Shown here piece by piece: positions 43,513 to 53,840 of a DNA stretch of 64,000 nucleotides. The notes beneath the pieces are model-generated. The model was not told the DNA's origin and made no database searches. It saw nothing but the letters and a program-made list of their open reading frames with translations. The translations under genes and the position numbers were made by a program. The first letter of the stretch is position 1, and every line of letters starts with the position of its first letter. Origin of the DNA: an uncultured Flavobacteriaceae bacterium (GTDB lineage Bacteria; Bacteroidota; Bacteroidia; Flavobacteriales; Flavobacteriaceae). The stretch covers positions 1,178,001-1,242,000 of the forward strand of contig CALSTV010000001.1 of the NCBI GenBank assembly GCA_943789365.1. Reading direction: 5' to 3'.

Positions 43513-43968
43513 TTATCTAAGGTCGTTAATGTTAAATGCTTTAGGCTCTTGAGCAGACTGTTGGTGCTCAGCTCCAGCGTATACATATAGGTTTCTAAAT
43601 AATGCTGCTCCTAATTTGTTCTTAGGCAACATTCCTTTTACAGCCTTCTCTACTAAACGAGTAGGGTCTTTTTCGAACATTTCTGTTGCCGATAAAGATC
43701 TCTGACCTCCTGGATATCCCGTATGACGGATGTAAGACTTGTCAGTCCATTTCTTTCCAGTTAAAATAATTTTGTCTGCATTGATTACAACCACGTTGTC
43801 TCCACAATCTACGTGAGGTGTGAAGTTCGTCTTGTACTTACCTCTAATTAGCATTGCTACTTTAGAAGCAAAACGACCCAATGTTTGTCCGTCCGCATCA
43901 ACAACTAACCACTCTTTGTTTGCAGTAGCTTTGTTTGCCGATACTGTTTTGTAACTTAATGTGTTCAT
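43513..43968 (-). CDS. rplM: 50S ribosomal protein L13
   Basis: A 151-residue L13 protein, an early assembly protein of the large subunit. Signatures: [20 protein letters not shown] near residue 20, [19 protein letters not shown] near 57 and [15 protein letters not shown] near 107. It leads rplM-rpsI. The 134 bases upstream probably hold the promoter; I see no binding site that I can name. Confidence 0.98.
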   Translation of the reverse strand: MNTLSYKTVSANKATANKEWLVVDADGQTLGRFASKVAMLIRGKYKTNFTPHVDCGDNVVVINADKIILTGKKWTDKSYIRHTGYPGGQRSLSATEMFEKDPTRLVEKAVKGMLPKNKLGAALFRNLYVYAGAEHQQSAQEPKAFNINDLR

Positions 43969-44335
43969 ACACTATTAGTTTTTGTATAGATTAATAAAAT
44001 ATTTTTCCCTTTTTACAGGGCTGCAAATATACTATTAATTATCTGCCTGAACAATAGCGAATTGAAAAAAAAACAAAACTACTTTTTAAAGAATTTTATT
44101 TTATGCTTTTTTTGAAGTTTTTAGTGCTATCCTTATTGATAAATCCGTTATCAGCTAACACAAATCTCTTTTATAAAGTACATGCTAAAAGTGACTGGGA
44201 AATACTAAGTGTTTTACTCGCTTTGAGCTTTAGAATCAACGATACAGCAATCCTAAAAAAGAGATCATACTTTTCAGAACCTAACAAGCTTACTTCGAGC
44301 AAACCCAAAACACAACTCCTAACTCCCCACTTACT

Positions 44336-45685
44336 TTAAAACCCAAGCATCATTTCGGCAATTAAAAAATAAATCAAGATTCCAAAAATATCATTGCTTG
44401 TAGTAATGAATGGTCCTGTAGCCAAAGCAGGATCAATTCCTTTCTTATCTAATAGAATTGGAATAAAGGTTCCCACCAACGCTGCAATAATAATAACAAC
44501 AACCAAAGAACAAGCAATTACATAATTCACTGTCAAATCAAACCCCTGAACAAGACCATAACCTAACACCAACAAACCGAGCACAATTCCGTTCACCAAA
44601 CTCAGTCCAACCTCCTTCATCAAACGATTCCACATACTTCCTTTGATATTGTCGTTCGCCAATCCCTGCACAATAATTGCGCTCGATTGCACACCTACAT
44701 TTCCTGCCATTGCAGCAATTAGCGGCGTAAAGAAAAACAACATTTTATGTTTTTCCAAAGCTTCTTCAAAGCCTCCCATAATATAAGCAGCACCTAAACC
44801 ACCAAACAAACCAAGCACTAACCAAGGCAGTCTTGCCTTTGTCAGTTGAATGATACTATCATCCGCCTCAACATCATCAGTAATACCAGCAGCCATCTGG
44901 TAATCTTTATCTGCCTCATCACGGATTACATCTACAATGTCATCAATCGTAATTTGCCCGAGCAATCGATCCATCTCGTCAACCACTGGCACCACAAACA
45001 AGTCGTATTTCTGCATGGTTCTCGCTACATCTTCATCTTGTTCATCGGCTCGTACAGACGTAATTTTCGGGTTATAGACTTCTCTTACGGGAGTTCTAGT
45101 AGAAGTTGTTAACAGGCTTTTTAAAGAAAGCCTTCCTTTCAACACATCATTATCATCAACGACATAGATCGTATGCACTTTATCGTAATCTGCAGCTTGA
45201 ATTCGCATTTCTTTTACACAGCGAAGATTTGTCCAATTTTCATTGACTTTGATAAGCTCTTTCCCCATCAATCCACCTGCAGTATCTTCTTCATAACGCA
45301 ATAGATCAACAATATCCTTCGCATGCTCTACATCTTCGATTTGCGAAATAACCTCCTTCTTTTGTTCTTCAGGCAACTCACCAATGATATCTGCGGCATC
45401 ATCCGAATTCAACTCATCTATTTCTTTGGCTATCTCTTCTGAGGAGAGTTCTTTTAAAATTTTCTCACGTGTATCGTCATCGAGTTCTGTTAGAATATCA
45501 GAGGTTTTCTCAGCATCGAGCAGTTTGATAATATACAAGGCATCGTCGAAATTCAAGTCTTCCAAAACCTCCGCAATATCAGCATGATGCACTTCGAAAA
45601 ACAACTGCGACACGGCCGTATTATTTCCGTCCGTAATCAACTGCTTTATATTTGCTATAAATTCAGGTGTAATTTCAACTTGCAT
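44336..45685 (-). CDS. mgtE: Magnesium transporter
   Basis: A 449-residue MgtE channel that imports Mg2+. Order: N domain of Asp- and Glu-rich helices (about residues 1-130), two CBS domains (135-255) that sense cytoplasmic Mg2+, a connecting helix, and five membrane helices from about 285 ([37 protein letters not shown] and onward to [16 protein letters not shown]). The pore motif GNVGVQSS is present. Its first bases overlap the end of rsmA by 11, so the two are translated as one operon. Confidence 0.96.
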   Translation of the reverse strand: MQVEITPEFIANIKQLITDGNNTAVSQLFFEVHHADIAEVLEDLNFDDALYIIKLLDAEKTSDILTELDDDTREKILKELSSEEIAKEIDELNSDDAADIIGELPEEQKKEVISQIEDVEHAKDIVDLLRYEEDTAGGLMGKELIKVNENWTNLRCVKEMRIQAADYDKVHTIYVVDDNDVLKGRLSLKSLLTTSTRTPVREVYNPKITSVRADEQDEDVARTMQKYDLFVVPVVDEMDRLLGQITIDDIVDVIRDEADKDYQMAAGITDDVEADDSIIQLTKARLPWLVLGLFGGLGAAYIMGGFEEALEKHKMLFFFTPLIAAMAGNVGVQSSAIIVQGLANDNIKGSMWNRLMKEVGLSLVNGIVLGLLVLGYGLVQGFDLTVNYVIACSLVVVIIIAALVGTFIPILLDKKGIDPALATGPFITTSNDIFGILIYFLIAEMMLGF

Positions 45686-46451
45686 CTTGTTCTATTAATG
45701 AGGTCAGGTTAATAAATTGAGCTACCGATAATTGTTCTGGGCGCTTGGTAAATAAATCACTTTGACGCAATTCATCTGATAAAAATAAGCTTTTCAAACT
45801 ACTTCTCAACATTTTTCTGCGCTGCCCGAAGGCCGTCTTCACCACTTTAAAAAACAATTTCTCATCGACCGGCAAGCTGTAATTCTCTTTACGAATCATT
45901 CGAATCACACCAGAATCCACTTTTGGAGGTGGATCAAAAACAGTGGGTGGTACTGTAAATAAATACTCAACATCGTAAAATGCTTGTGCCAGAACCGAAA
46001 GAATTCCATATGCCTTTGACCCCTCTTTTTCTGCAATTCGTTGTGCTACTTCTTTTTGAAACATCCCAGAAAACTCAGGAATCTGATGTCTGTTTTCCAG
46101 GGTCTTAAAAACAATTTGCGTTGAGATATTGTATGGAAAGTTTCCTATGATCGCAAAAGGTTCCTCTTTAAAAAAATCGGAAATATTTATTTTCAAAAAG
46201 TCTTCAGAAATAATTCTTGAAGACAAATTCAAATAGGTATTCTTTAAAAATTCAACAGACTCTGAATCTATTTCAATTACGTGCGTCGTAAATGGTTTCT
46301 TTAGCAAATATTTCGTGAGCACCCCCATTCCAGGACCAATTTCTAAAACGGTATTATAATTCGTCTCAGTCAACGTATCAGCAATAGATTTTGCGATATG
46401 TTCATCCTTTAAAAAATGTTGTCCTAAATGTTTTTTTGCTCGTACCGTCAT
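45675..46451 (-). CDS. rsmA: 16S rRNA A1518/A1519 dimethyltransferase
   Basis: A 258-residue KsgA-type enzyme that dimethylates two adjacent adenines in helix 45 of 16S rRNA. Signatures: [20 protein letters not shown] near residue 6-25, [16 protein letters not shown] near 36, [15 protein letters not shown] near 95 with the catalytic NFPY, and the C-terminal [10 protein letters not shown] region. Overlap with mgtE (11 bases) is common in this phylum. Confidence 0.97.
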   Translation of the reverse strand: MTVRAKKHLGQHFLKDEHIAKSIADTLTETNYNTVLEIGPGMGVLTKYLLKKPFTTHVIEIDSESVEFLKNTYLNLSSRIISEDFLKINISDFFKEEPFAIIGNFPYNISTQIVFKTLENRHQIPEFSGMFQKEVAQRIAEKEGSKAYGILSVLAQAFYDVEYLFTVPPTVFDPPPKVDSGVIRMIRKENYSLPVDEKLFFKVVKTAFGQRRKMLRSSLKSLFLSDELRQSDLFTKRPEQLSVAQFINLTSLIEQDAS

Positions 46452-46479
46452 TGTAGTAAATTACTGGAGGTTAATGCAC

Positions 46480-46806
46480 TTAGTTGTTTGCTGTAAACTG
46501 TTCATCTATCAACTGCATTTCAGTTTCAAAAAAAACAAATTTATTCCCAAACTTCGCATTGGCTCTATTTTTTAACAAGGAAGCATTTTCTCTATAAAAA
46601 GCCTTTAAAGCCTCTATCGTTTCAACCATATACTGTACACTATATGTAACTCCCCCCATCTCTTCTTCTACCATTACTTTGCACAGTTTTGCTGAAAGAA
46701 ACTTACCTGTTTCCAACATATCAGGAATATGAGTGTCTTGCATCCAAGACAACCATTCTTGTTCAACAGATTCGTCTATGTTAGTTGTAACATTGTAGAT
46801 ATACAT
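46480..46806 (-). CDS. DUF4286 family protein
   Basis: A 108-residue protein beginning MYIYNVTTNIDESVEQEWLS. The pattern WMQDTHIPDMLETGKFLSAK, then YSVQYMVETIEALKAFYREN, is the ferredoxin-like (dimeric alpha/beta-barrel) fold of DUF4286. The function of this Bacteroidota family is unknown. It is positioned just upstream of rsmA (28 bases) and likely in the same transcript. ATG 46806 is preferred over 46815 because the MYIYN start is typical. Confidence 0.9.
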   Translation of the reverse strand: MYIYNVTTNIDESVEQEWLSWMQDTHIPDMLETGKFLSAKLCKVMVEEEMGGVTYSVQYMVETIEALKAFYRENASLLKNRANAKFGNKFVFFETEMQLIDEQFTANN

Positions 46807-47077
46807 AATTAGCAAATTTTATTCAAATCGTAGGAACCAAAGATAAGGAGAATGAATGGGAAATAAAATAGAAAAACTCACCCATTTCAGCTGTACACCT
46901 TGCCAATTTATTTATTTATTTATATATTGGTGACAATTACGAATGGCTTTGGATTTCCCAGCCATCTATTCCCCCATTATTTACAAACACTATTAGCATC
47001 TGTCGAATGATTCCGACAAGTTGCTAAGAGGCCTGTGTTCTTTTAAGTATTGCAGGTTAAAAAAGGTATTTAATACA

Positions 47078-47842
47078 ATGAAAAAAACAATGGTATGGGT
47101 AGGGTTCTTCATAGGATTTCAGATCTCAGTAAACGCACAGTCTTCGGAAACTACTTCAAAAATTTTTATTCAAAAAAACAACGGCGATATCATTTATGCT
47201 CCGACAATTGAATACAAAACCCCCTTATTCAAAAAAAGCTATCTCGCATACGGCAATGATAAAATTGACGCAAGTGAAGTTAAATTTTACCAAATCTTGG
47301 ACGACTATTACATCAATCTAAAACCTGTCGGAAAAGGATTTGCAAGAAGAATAATTGAAGGAAAAATTAATTTATACGAACAAACAACTATGAATGCGGC
47401 TCCCATGTGGGGACCGTCGCCTGCAGGGTTTAGTGTAGGAATGACCTCAACTACCTCACATACAAGCAGGTATTATAATTTTGGTTTTGAAGATGCTAAA
47501 GTCGCGAATTACAAAAATTTAATGATTGATATGAAAGATAACGAAAATAGCATTGCTTCGTTAGCGCGGTATCAAAAAAACAGAAACAAACGTACTTTAT
47601 GGTATGTGATTGGAGGAATTGCGATGGTAGGAGGTATTTTAACAGCTACAAAAGGTACCGGTGAAACAACTCAATCCTACAATTTTGATACCGGTAGACT
47701 TGAAACTGTGGAGTCTACTGAAATTAGACCCGTCAATCTTACCATTGGTATTTTAGGCTTTGCAACCATTATTACCACCTATGTAATCTCAAGAAAAAAG
47801 ACAGACCACATCAAAGAGGCCATTTTGATTTACAACCAATAG
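47078..47842 (+). CDS. Exported protein of unknown function with two membrane helices
   Basis: A 254-residue protein. The frame opens at 47021, but the signal peptide starts at ATG 47078 (MKKTMVWVGFFIGFQISVNA), cleaved after NAQ. Residues 20-150 are soluble with many Tyr and Lys residues. Two hydrophobic segments follow (TLWYVIGGIAMVGGILTA near 172 and LTIGILGFATIITTYVIS near 220), separated by a short loop, near the C-terminus. No family recognised. Single gene between DUF4286 and serS, with serS convergent. Confidence 0.75.
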   Translation: MKKTMVWVGFFIGFQISVNAQSSETTSKIFIQKNNGDIIYAPTIEYKTPLFKKSYLAYGNDKIDASEVKFYQILDDYYINLKPVGKGFARRIIEGKINLYEQTTMNAAPMWGPSPAGFSVGMTSTTSHTSRYYNFGFEDAKVANYKNLMIDMKDNENSIASLARYQKNRNKRTLWYVIGGIAMVGGILTATKGTGETTQSYNFDTGRLETVESTEIRPVNLTIGILGFATIITTYVISRKKTDHIKEAILIYNQ

Positions 47843-47883
47843 CCATTGCATTGCAGCGAAAAATCGGAACGCTCTATTTGCAA

Positions 47884-49158
47884 TTAGTCAATCTTATCAA
47901 ATCCTGTATAAGGAACAAGTACCTCAGGAATTGCAATACCGTCTTCGGTTTGAAAATTCTCAAGCAACCCAGCCAATATTCTCGGTAAGGCCAAAGCGCT
48001 TCCGTTCAAAGTATGCGCCAATTGATTTTTTCCGTCACTGTTCTTATAACGAAGTTTCAATCGATTTGCCTGAAAGGTTTCAAAATTAGAAACTGAACTC
48101 ACTTCCAACCATTTTTGCTGTGCTGTAGAATAAATTTCGAAATCGTATGTCAAAGCGGAAGTAAATCCTAAGTCGCCTGCACATAACTTTAAAATTCTAT
48201 ATGGCAAACCAAGTGCTTCCAAAATATTTTTAACATGTGCTACCATTCCATCTAGCGCTTCGTAGGAATTTTCAGGAAGCTCTAGACGTACAATTTCAAC
48301 TTTATCGAACTGATGCAAGCGATTCAACCCTCGTACATGTGCTCCATAAGACCCAGCTTCTCTTCGAAAGCACGGGGTATATGCGGTGTTACAAATTGGA
48401 AAATCAGATTCCTTTTGCACTACATTTCTATACATATTTGTCACAGGAACTTCAGCTGTAGGAATCAAATACAAATCATCTTTAGCATCATGATACATCT
48501 GACCTTCTTTATCTGGCAGCTGTCCTGTTGCAACACCAGAAGCTTCGTTTACCAAATAGGGCGGTTGCACCTCGTTATAACCAGCAGCTGTATTTTGATC
48601 CAAAAAGAAATTGATCAACGCACGTTGTAAGCGCGCTCCTTTTCCTTTATACACAGGGAAACCGGCAGCACTAATTTTATTCCCCAATTCAAAATCGATG
48701 ATATCATATTTCTTTACCAATTCCCAATGTGGCTCCGCACCTTCGTATAATTCAGGAATGGTTCCGTGCTCAAACACAACTTCGTTATCTTCTTCAGAAG
48801 TTCCAGCAGGCACCAATTCATTCGGTATATTTGGAATGGTATACAAAAGTTCTTGCAGGCTAGTGGCTGCATTCGTCAATTGCTCAGAAAGCAGTTTGGA
48901 CTCCTCTTTCAATACGGCTGTTTTTTCTTTTAACAAGCCCGCTTTTTGAGGCTCTCCAGACTTAAACAACATACCAATCTCCTTCGACAACTTATTAGAT
49001 TCCGCCAAAGTTGCGTCTAATTTCGCTTGGGTTGCTTTACGGTTTTCATCATGCGCTATCACGGTATCAATCGTTTCTAGGGCATTCTTAAAATTCCGCT
49101 TTTCTAAACCGTTCAAAACGATTTCTCTGTTGTCTTTTATATACTGAACTTGTAACAT
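47884..49158 (-). CDS. serS: Seryl-tRNA synthetase
   Basis: A 424-residue class II aminoacyl-tRNA synthetase. Residues 1-110 are the tRNA-binding coiled-coil arm (AKLDATLAESNKLSKEIGML onwards). Class II motif 1 lies around RLQRALINFFLDQ near 175, motif 2 is TPCFRREAGSYGAHVRGLNR near 260-280, and motif 3 is LNGSALALPRILAGLLEN near 387. Length is standard. Single gene. Confidence 0.97.
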   Translation of the reverse strand: MLQVQYIKDNREIVLNGLEKRNFKNALETIDTVIAHDENRKATQAKLDATLAESNKLSKEIGMLFKSGEPQKAGLLKEKTAVLKEESKLLSEQLTNAATSLQELLYTIPNIPNELVPAGTSEEDNEVVFEHGTIPELYEGAEPHWELVKKYDIIDFELGNKISAAGFPVYKGKGARLQRALINFFLDQNTAAGYNEVQPPYLVNEASGVATGQLPDKEGQMYHDAKDDLYLIPTAEVPVTNMYRNVVQKESDFPICNTAYTPCFRREAGSYGAHVRGLNRLHQFDKVEIVRLELPENSYEALDGMVAHVKNILEALGLPYRILKLCAGDLGFTSALTYDFEIYSTAQQKWLEVSSVSNFETFQANRLKLRYKNSDGKNQLAHTLNGSALALPRILAGLLENFQTEDGIAIPEVLVPYTGFDKID

Positions 49159-49281
49159 TTGTCTGAATATTTAAAAAGGCAAATTTATAAAAATAGATTT
49201 TCTAATGGGGTATAAATTCTAGAATTGTTTCGAGGAAAGCTGTGAAGTATTATAAGCTGTAAACAACTAGTTTTAGCCGTA

Positions 49282-50265
49282 TTACGACATGCTCATTTCA
49301 CTCAGTAATGCCATAGATTTTGAGCGATCTTTTGACAGTTGTGCTTTGAGACTATCTACAGAATCAAATTTTTGCTCTTCGCGTAAAAAGTCTAGCAACT
49401 GTAATTGCAACGTCTCGCCATACAAATCACCGTCAAAATTAAAAAAATAAGTTTCAATGGTTTGAGAATCTCCCTTCACAGTGGGTCGTACTCCAATATT
49501 CATCATACCATACACCCATGTACCGCTTAACAAAGCACGTACTAAATAGGCTCCCTTTTTGGGAATCAGTTTATAAGATTCTGCCACCTCTAAATTTGCC
49601 GTAGGAAAACCAATCGTATTCCCTAAGCGCTCACCTCTCACTACCGTTCCAGAAATCACGAAAGCATGTCCTAAGTATCTATTCGCCTTTTTAACATCTC
49701 CTTCATATAGTGCCTTCCTAATTTTTGTAGAACTCACCGATATATCATTGACATCTAGTGCAGGAATTTCATTCACTCTAAAATCATACATATGACTGTA
49801 TTCCTCTAACTGTTCAAAATTCCCTTCTCTATTTTTTCCAAACCTATGGTCATAACCCACCACCAATTCGGCAGTATTCAAATGATTTACCAATACGTCT
49901 CGCACAAAGTCAAAAGCGCTAAGTCGCGAAAAATCCGCATCGAACGGATGAATAATCAAATAATCCAACCCTGTCTTTTCCAAAACTTCAATACGTTCTT
50001 GAATACTATGAATTAACTGAATGGAATTGTCTTTTTGAATGACCATTCTTGGATGCGGAAAAAAGGTAAGCAGCACTGAATTGCAGCTTTCTTTCTTGGC
50101 AGTCGACACCAATTGCTCAATAATTTTTTGATGCCCAAGATGCACACCATCAAAAGTTCCAATGGTAACTATGGATTTCTTTGATTCTTCAAAATTTTTG
50201 TAATTCTCAATTACTTTCAAACGGAAAAAATTAACGCTGTATAATGTTTGCAAATTTACACCCAT
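49282..50265 (-). CDS. ribF: Bifunctional riboflavin kinase/FAD synthetase
   Basis: A 327-residue enzyme that makes FMN from riboflavin and then FAD. The N-terminal adenylyltransferase has IGTFDGVHLGHQKII near residue 36-50 and SSTKIRKALYEGD near 173. The C-terminal kinase has GTVVRGERLGNTIGFPTANL near 201-220 and GMMNIGVRPT with the family Asn. The start might be internal, since the first 15 residues are not typical, but no better ATG is seen before the VIENYKNF strand. Confidence 0.95.
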   Translation of the reverse strand: MGVNLQTLYSVNFFRLKVIENYKNFEESKKSIVTIGTFDGVHLGHQKIIEQLVSTAKKESCNSVLLTFFPHPRMVIQKDNSIQLIHSIQERIEVLEKTGLDYLIIHPFDADFSRLSAFDFVRDVLVNHLNTAELVVGYDHRFGKNREGNFEQLEEYSHMYDFRVNEIPALDVNDISVSSTKIRKALYEGDVKKANRYLGHAFVISGTVVRGERLGNTIGFPTANLEVAESYKLIPKKGAYLVRALLSGTWVYGMMNIGVRPTVKGDSQTIETYFFNFDGDLYGETLQLQLLDFLREEQKFDSVDSLKAQLSKDRSKSMALLSEMSMS

Positions 50266-50415
50266 TTTTTATTTATTGACTCCATTCTATAAAAGATTTC
50301 TATTTAAAATAAAAAAAACAACACCTTTCTATAAGCATAAACCTTAAGTTCTTACAATTAAGCAAGCAATTTTAATTATTTTTAAATAAGTTTGTGACTA
50401 AGAAGTATTACCGAT

Positions 50416-53400
50416 ATGACACAAACCCAACTAAAGATTGTTTTCGCATTGCTGTTCTGCATGGGCGTGTATATGGAAGCTTCTGCACAAACAAATCAGC
50501 TTTGGACCCAATCGTCTGAAGACAAGTTATTACTTTTTCAAAAAAACACGCGAAAAACCACCCCACAACAAGAGCGTATCTTTCGGTTAAATCTCGATCT
50601 ACTAAAGAGCAGACTAAACAAAGTACAACCTATTGGAGGAAAACAGCAAAAAAAAGCTTCCCTTGTTTCCATTCCATTTCCAGACAAAAACGGAAAACTG
50701 CATAATTTCGAGGTATGGGAACTTCCTTTATTAAGTTCTGAACTTCAAGAAAAATTCCCAAACGTCCGTTCCTATATTGGAAAAAAACTTAGTCCGCCGT
50801 ATAACACCATTCGATTTAGTTTAGGAACAACAGGTTTGCATGTAATGAATTTCACCCTAACAGGAGACACTGAGTTTATAGATCCTTATACCAAAGACGG
50901 ATTGAGCTATACAGTTTATTCAAAAAATGAATTGCCACAAAGAGACCGTTCAAAAGTATGTCTTGTTAAGGAAAACAGCACACAAGCTAAAAGCAACCGT
51001 GCTCTTGAAGCGATCGTTGGAGATGGCAAGCTTCGAACGTTCAGATTGGCATTGTCCTGCACAGGTCAATATGCGCAATTCCATTTAACGGATCAAAACA
51101 TTCCTGAATCTGCTACTGAAGCAGAAAAAAAAGCAGCAGTGTTGTCTGCAATGAACACAAGCATGACACGCGTAAACGGAATCTTTGAGAGAGATGTAGC
51201 GCTTACCATGCAATTAGTTGCAAACAATGAAACAATTATTTACTTAGACGGAAACACCGACCCCTATGTTGCCGTAGAAGACCATATTGCAACATTAAAC
51301 GAAATACAAACTGTTTGTGACACTCAAATTGGCACAGCCAATTATGATATGGGACACTTATTTAAAATTGGAGGCGCCGGGTATGCAGCGCTTAGTTCCG
51401 TGTGTACTTCCATAAAAGGAAAAGGTTTTACAGGTACCGACCCTCCGCTTAGAGATGCATTTGATATTGACTTTGTAGCACATGAAATTGGGCACCAGTT
51501 TGGAGCCACACATAGCTTTAACAATTCGTGCAGGAGCAACCGAACCAACGCAACAGCAGTAGAACCAGGAAGCGGAAGCACCATTATGGGGTACGCAGGC
51601 TTTTGCTCCCCAAATATTCAAGAGTTTAGTGATGCTTATTTTCACACGGTTAACGTTGAACAGATGTATAGAACAATTACTGTTGGTGCGAGTACTTGTG
51701 CAACTATTACTGGCACTGGCAATACGCCACCCACTGCCAATGCTGGTTTAGATTATACCATCCCTAAATCAACCCCATTTGTACTTTCTGGTTCAGCCAC
51801 AGACACCTCTGGAAACCTCACACATTGCTGGGAGCAAACCGATACGCAAATTGCTAACATGCCTCCCTTACCTAACAATAGCGGTGGTCCCTCCTTCCGT
51901 TCTTTGCCACCCACAACAGACATGAAACGATTTTTCCCTAAGAAAGAAACTGTTTTAGCAGGAGAAACTGGCAGCCAATGGGAACAACTCCCCTCTGTAA
52001 ATAGAAATATGAATTTCTCCTATACTGTAAGAGACAATGAGCTTCCTGCAGGGCAAGTCGCTAGAGACAAAATGACGGTTACGGTAACCGAAACTGCAGG
52101 TCCTTTTTTGGTAACCTCTCAGAACGAATTCGAAACCCTTATCGCGCAAAGTTTTCAGACCGTTACTTGGGATATTGCCAACACCAACTTAGCGCCCGTT
52201 AATGCAACAACTGTCGACATCTTTTTATCTACAGATGGCGGTCAAACGTTCCCCATCGTTGTAGCGACTGATGTGCCAAATGATGGTAGCGAACAGATAA
52301 CCATTCCAAACAACCCAACCACTACAGCGAGAATAAAAGTAGCCGGTTCCAACAACATTTTCTACAACATAAATACTTCGGATTTTGAGATTATTGCTAC
52401 CAATTTCTCAATGACGCCTGAAGAAAACCCTGTTTCAGTATGTGCTCCAAACTCGGCAATAATTAATTTCGATTACAACACCTATAGTGGATTTTCTGAA
52501 GAAACAACATTCCAAATCTCTGGGCTTCCAGAAGGTGTTAGCGCTGTAATTTCTCCTGAAACCGCAATTGCAGACAACACAGCTGTGAGCATTACTATTT
52601 CTAATATAGCAAACATACATCAAGGGGTATATGATCTAATGATTACTGGAACTTCTGCGACAGACGAAAAAAACACTGAAGTTAGACTAGACATCTTTGA
52701 AGAAATCTCAGGTGTTCCAAGTCTCATTTGCCCAGCTAACAACAGCATCAACACGCCACTATTTACAGAATTCCATTGGGCACCGGACAGCAATATCCGA
52801 AGCTATTTACTCGAAATTTCGAGCGACCCATCTTTTATGGACATTATTGATTTTGTAGAGACTTCAGAAGCTACCTATATTTCAAGTGCCTTGGAAACAG
52901 AAACTACATACTACTGGAGAGTACAAGGAGAAAACCTATGTGAAACAGGCAATTTTTCGCCAACAAACACCTTCCAAACAGGTAGTATCGAATCCTTTAA
53001 TTTCGACGCTGAAACTGTTCCGGCCTTGATTCCAGACAACGATCCGAACGGACTTTCATCTGATCTTACGATTGATGCTATGGTTGAAATTTCAGATATA
53101 AACATCCTTATTAACATTGAACATCCTTATGTTTCTGATTTATTTCTGAGTTTGACAAACCCCAATGGAGAAGTCATTACCCTGGCATACGATCGAAATC
53201 ATGAAGGCGCTAATTATACCGAAACGATTTTTGACGATGCAGCCAATCTCAGTATTCCACAAGGAAGTCCTCCATATACAGGCAGCTTTAAACCCGCTGA
53301 ACCTTTGTCCAATTACAATTTCTCCATGAGCAACGGCACTTGGACATTGTTTATTGAAGATACTGCCGCCAATGACGAAGGACATTTATTAGATTGGAGT

Positions 53401-53742
53401 ATACAAATAGAAGGTATTGATGCTAGCAAACAGCGTTGTGATCTACCTCTTACGATAGCTCCCAAAGGTTTTTCACCTAATAATGATGGCGTAAACGAAA
53501 CATGGATATTGAGTAATATCAATATTCCCAATGACAGCGCAACAGAAGCGTTTCCAATTGTTCAGGTACGTATTTACAAACCTACAGGAGAATTGATCTA
53601 TATTTCTGAGCATTATGACAATCTATTTGATGGCACTTCCACACGTGGAGAAAAATTACAAGTAGGCAGTTATATTTACGAAATTACTTCAGAAAACCCT
53701 GACTTTACGCATCAAAATGGTTGGTTGTACATTAAGTACTAA
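50416..53742 (+). CDS. Secreted reprolysin-like metalloprotease with T9SS type B end
   Basis: A 1108-residue exported protein. Signal peptide 1-25 (ending EASAQ). Propeptide-like region to about 195. M12B-type zinc protease domain about 205-440 with HEIGHQFGATH at 356-366 (three zinc His and catalytic Glu) and the Met-turn GYAGF near 392. Then Ig-like and fibronectin-like repeats (about 440-860), a proprotein-convertase P-domain (about 865-1015) and a gliding-motility-associated C-terminal domain (LTIAPKGFSPNNDGVNETW onward), the type B T9SS signal. Probably a surface or secreted protease used for protein feeding. Next gene is a TonB-dependent receptor. Confidence 0.93.
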   Translation: MTQTQLKIVFALLFCMGVYMEASAQTNQLWTQSSEDKLLLFQKNTRKTTPQQERIFRLNLDLLKSRLNKVQPIGGKQQKKASLVSIPFPDKNGKLHNFEVWELPLLSSELQEKFPNVRSYIGKKLSPPYNTIRFSLGTTGLHVMNFTLTGDTEFIDPYTKDGLSYTVYSKNELPQRDRSKVCLVKENSTQAKSNRALEAIVGDGKLRTFRLALSCTGQYAQFHLTDQNIPESATEAEKKAAVLSAMNTSMTRVNGIFERDVALTMQLVANNETIIYLDGNTDPYVAVEDHIATLNEIQTVCDTQIGTANYDMGHLFKIGGAGYAALSSVCTSIKGKGFTGTDPPLRDAFDIDFVAHEIGHQFGATHSFNNSCRSNRTNATAVEPGSGSTIMGYAGFCSPNIQEFSDAYFHTVNVEQMYRTITVGASTCATITGTGNTPPTANAGLDYTIPKSTPFVLSGSATDTSGNLTHCWEQTDTQIANMPPLPNNSGGPSFRSLPPTTDMKRFFPKKETVLAGETGSQWEQLPSVNRNMNFSYTVRDNELPAGQVARDKMTVTVTETAGPFLVTSQNEFETLIAQSFQTVTWDIANTNLAPVNATTVDIFLSTDGGQTFPIVVATDVPNDGSEQITIPNNPTTTARIKVAGSNNIFYNINTSDFEIIATNFSMTPEENPVSVCAPNSAIINFDYNTYSGFSEETTFQISGLPEGVSAVISPETAIADNTAVSITISNIANIHQGVYDLMITGTSATDEKNTEVRLDIFEEISGVPSLICPANNSINTPLFTEFHWAPDSNIRSYLLEISSDPSFMDIIDFVETSEATYISSALETETTYYWRVQGENLCETGNFSPTNTFQTGSIESFNFDAETVPALIPDNDPNGLSSDLTIDAMVEISDINILINIEHPYVSDLFLSLTNPNGEVITLAYDRNHEGANYTETIFDDAANLSIPQGSPPYTGSFKPAEPLSNYNFSMSNGTWTLFIEDTAANDEGHLLDWSIQIEGIDASKQRCDLPLTIAPKGFSPNNDGVNETWILSNINIPNDSATEAFPIVQVRIYKPTGELIYISEHYDNLFDGTSTRGEKLQVGSYIYEITSENPDFTHQNGWLYIKY

Positions 53743-53840
53743 GGTCTTAATATTGTACAAACAATGCTTTTTTTTAATACAAACGCAATGCTCTTCGAAA
53801 AAAATATTGTATTTTCATACCAAACTAACTCACAAAAATT

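Noticed and set aside
44103-44339. Plus-strand frame of 78 residues starting MLFLKFLVLSLLI, like a signal peptide
   Set aside because: It lies between rplM and the end of mgtE, the part after the hydrophobic start has no recognisable pattern, and it overlaps the mgtE stop; too weak to call.
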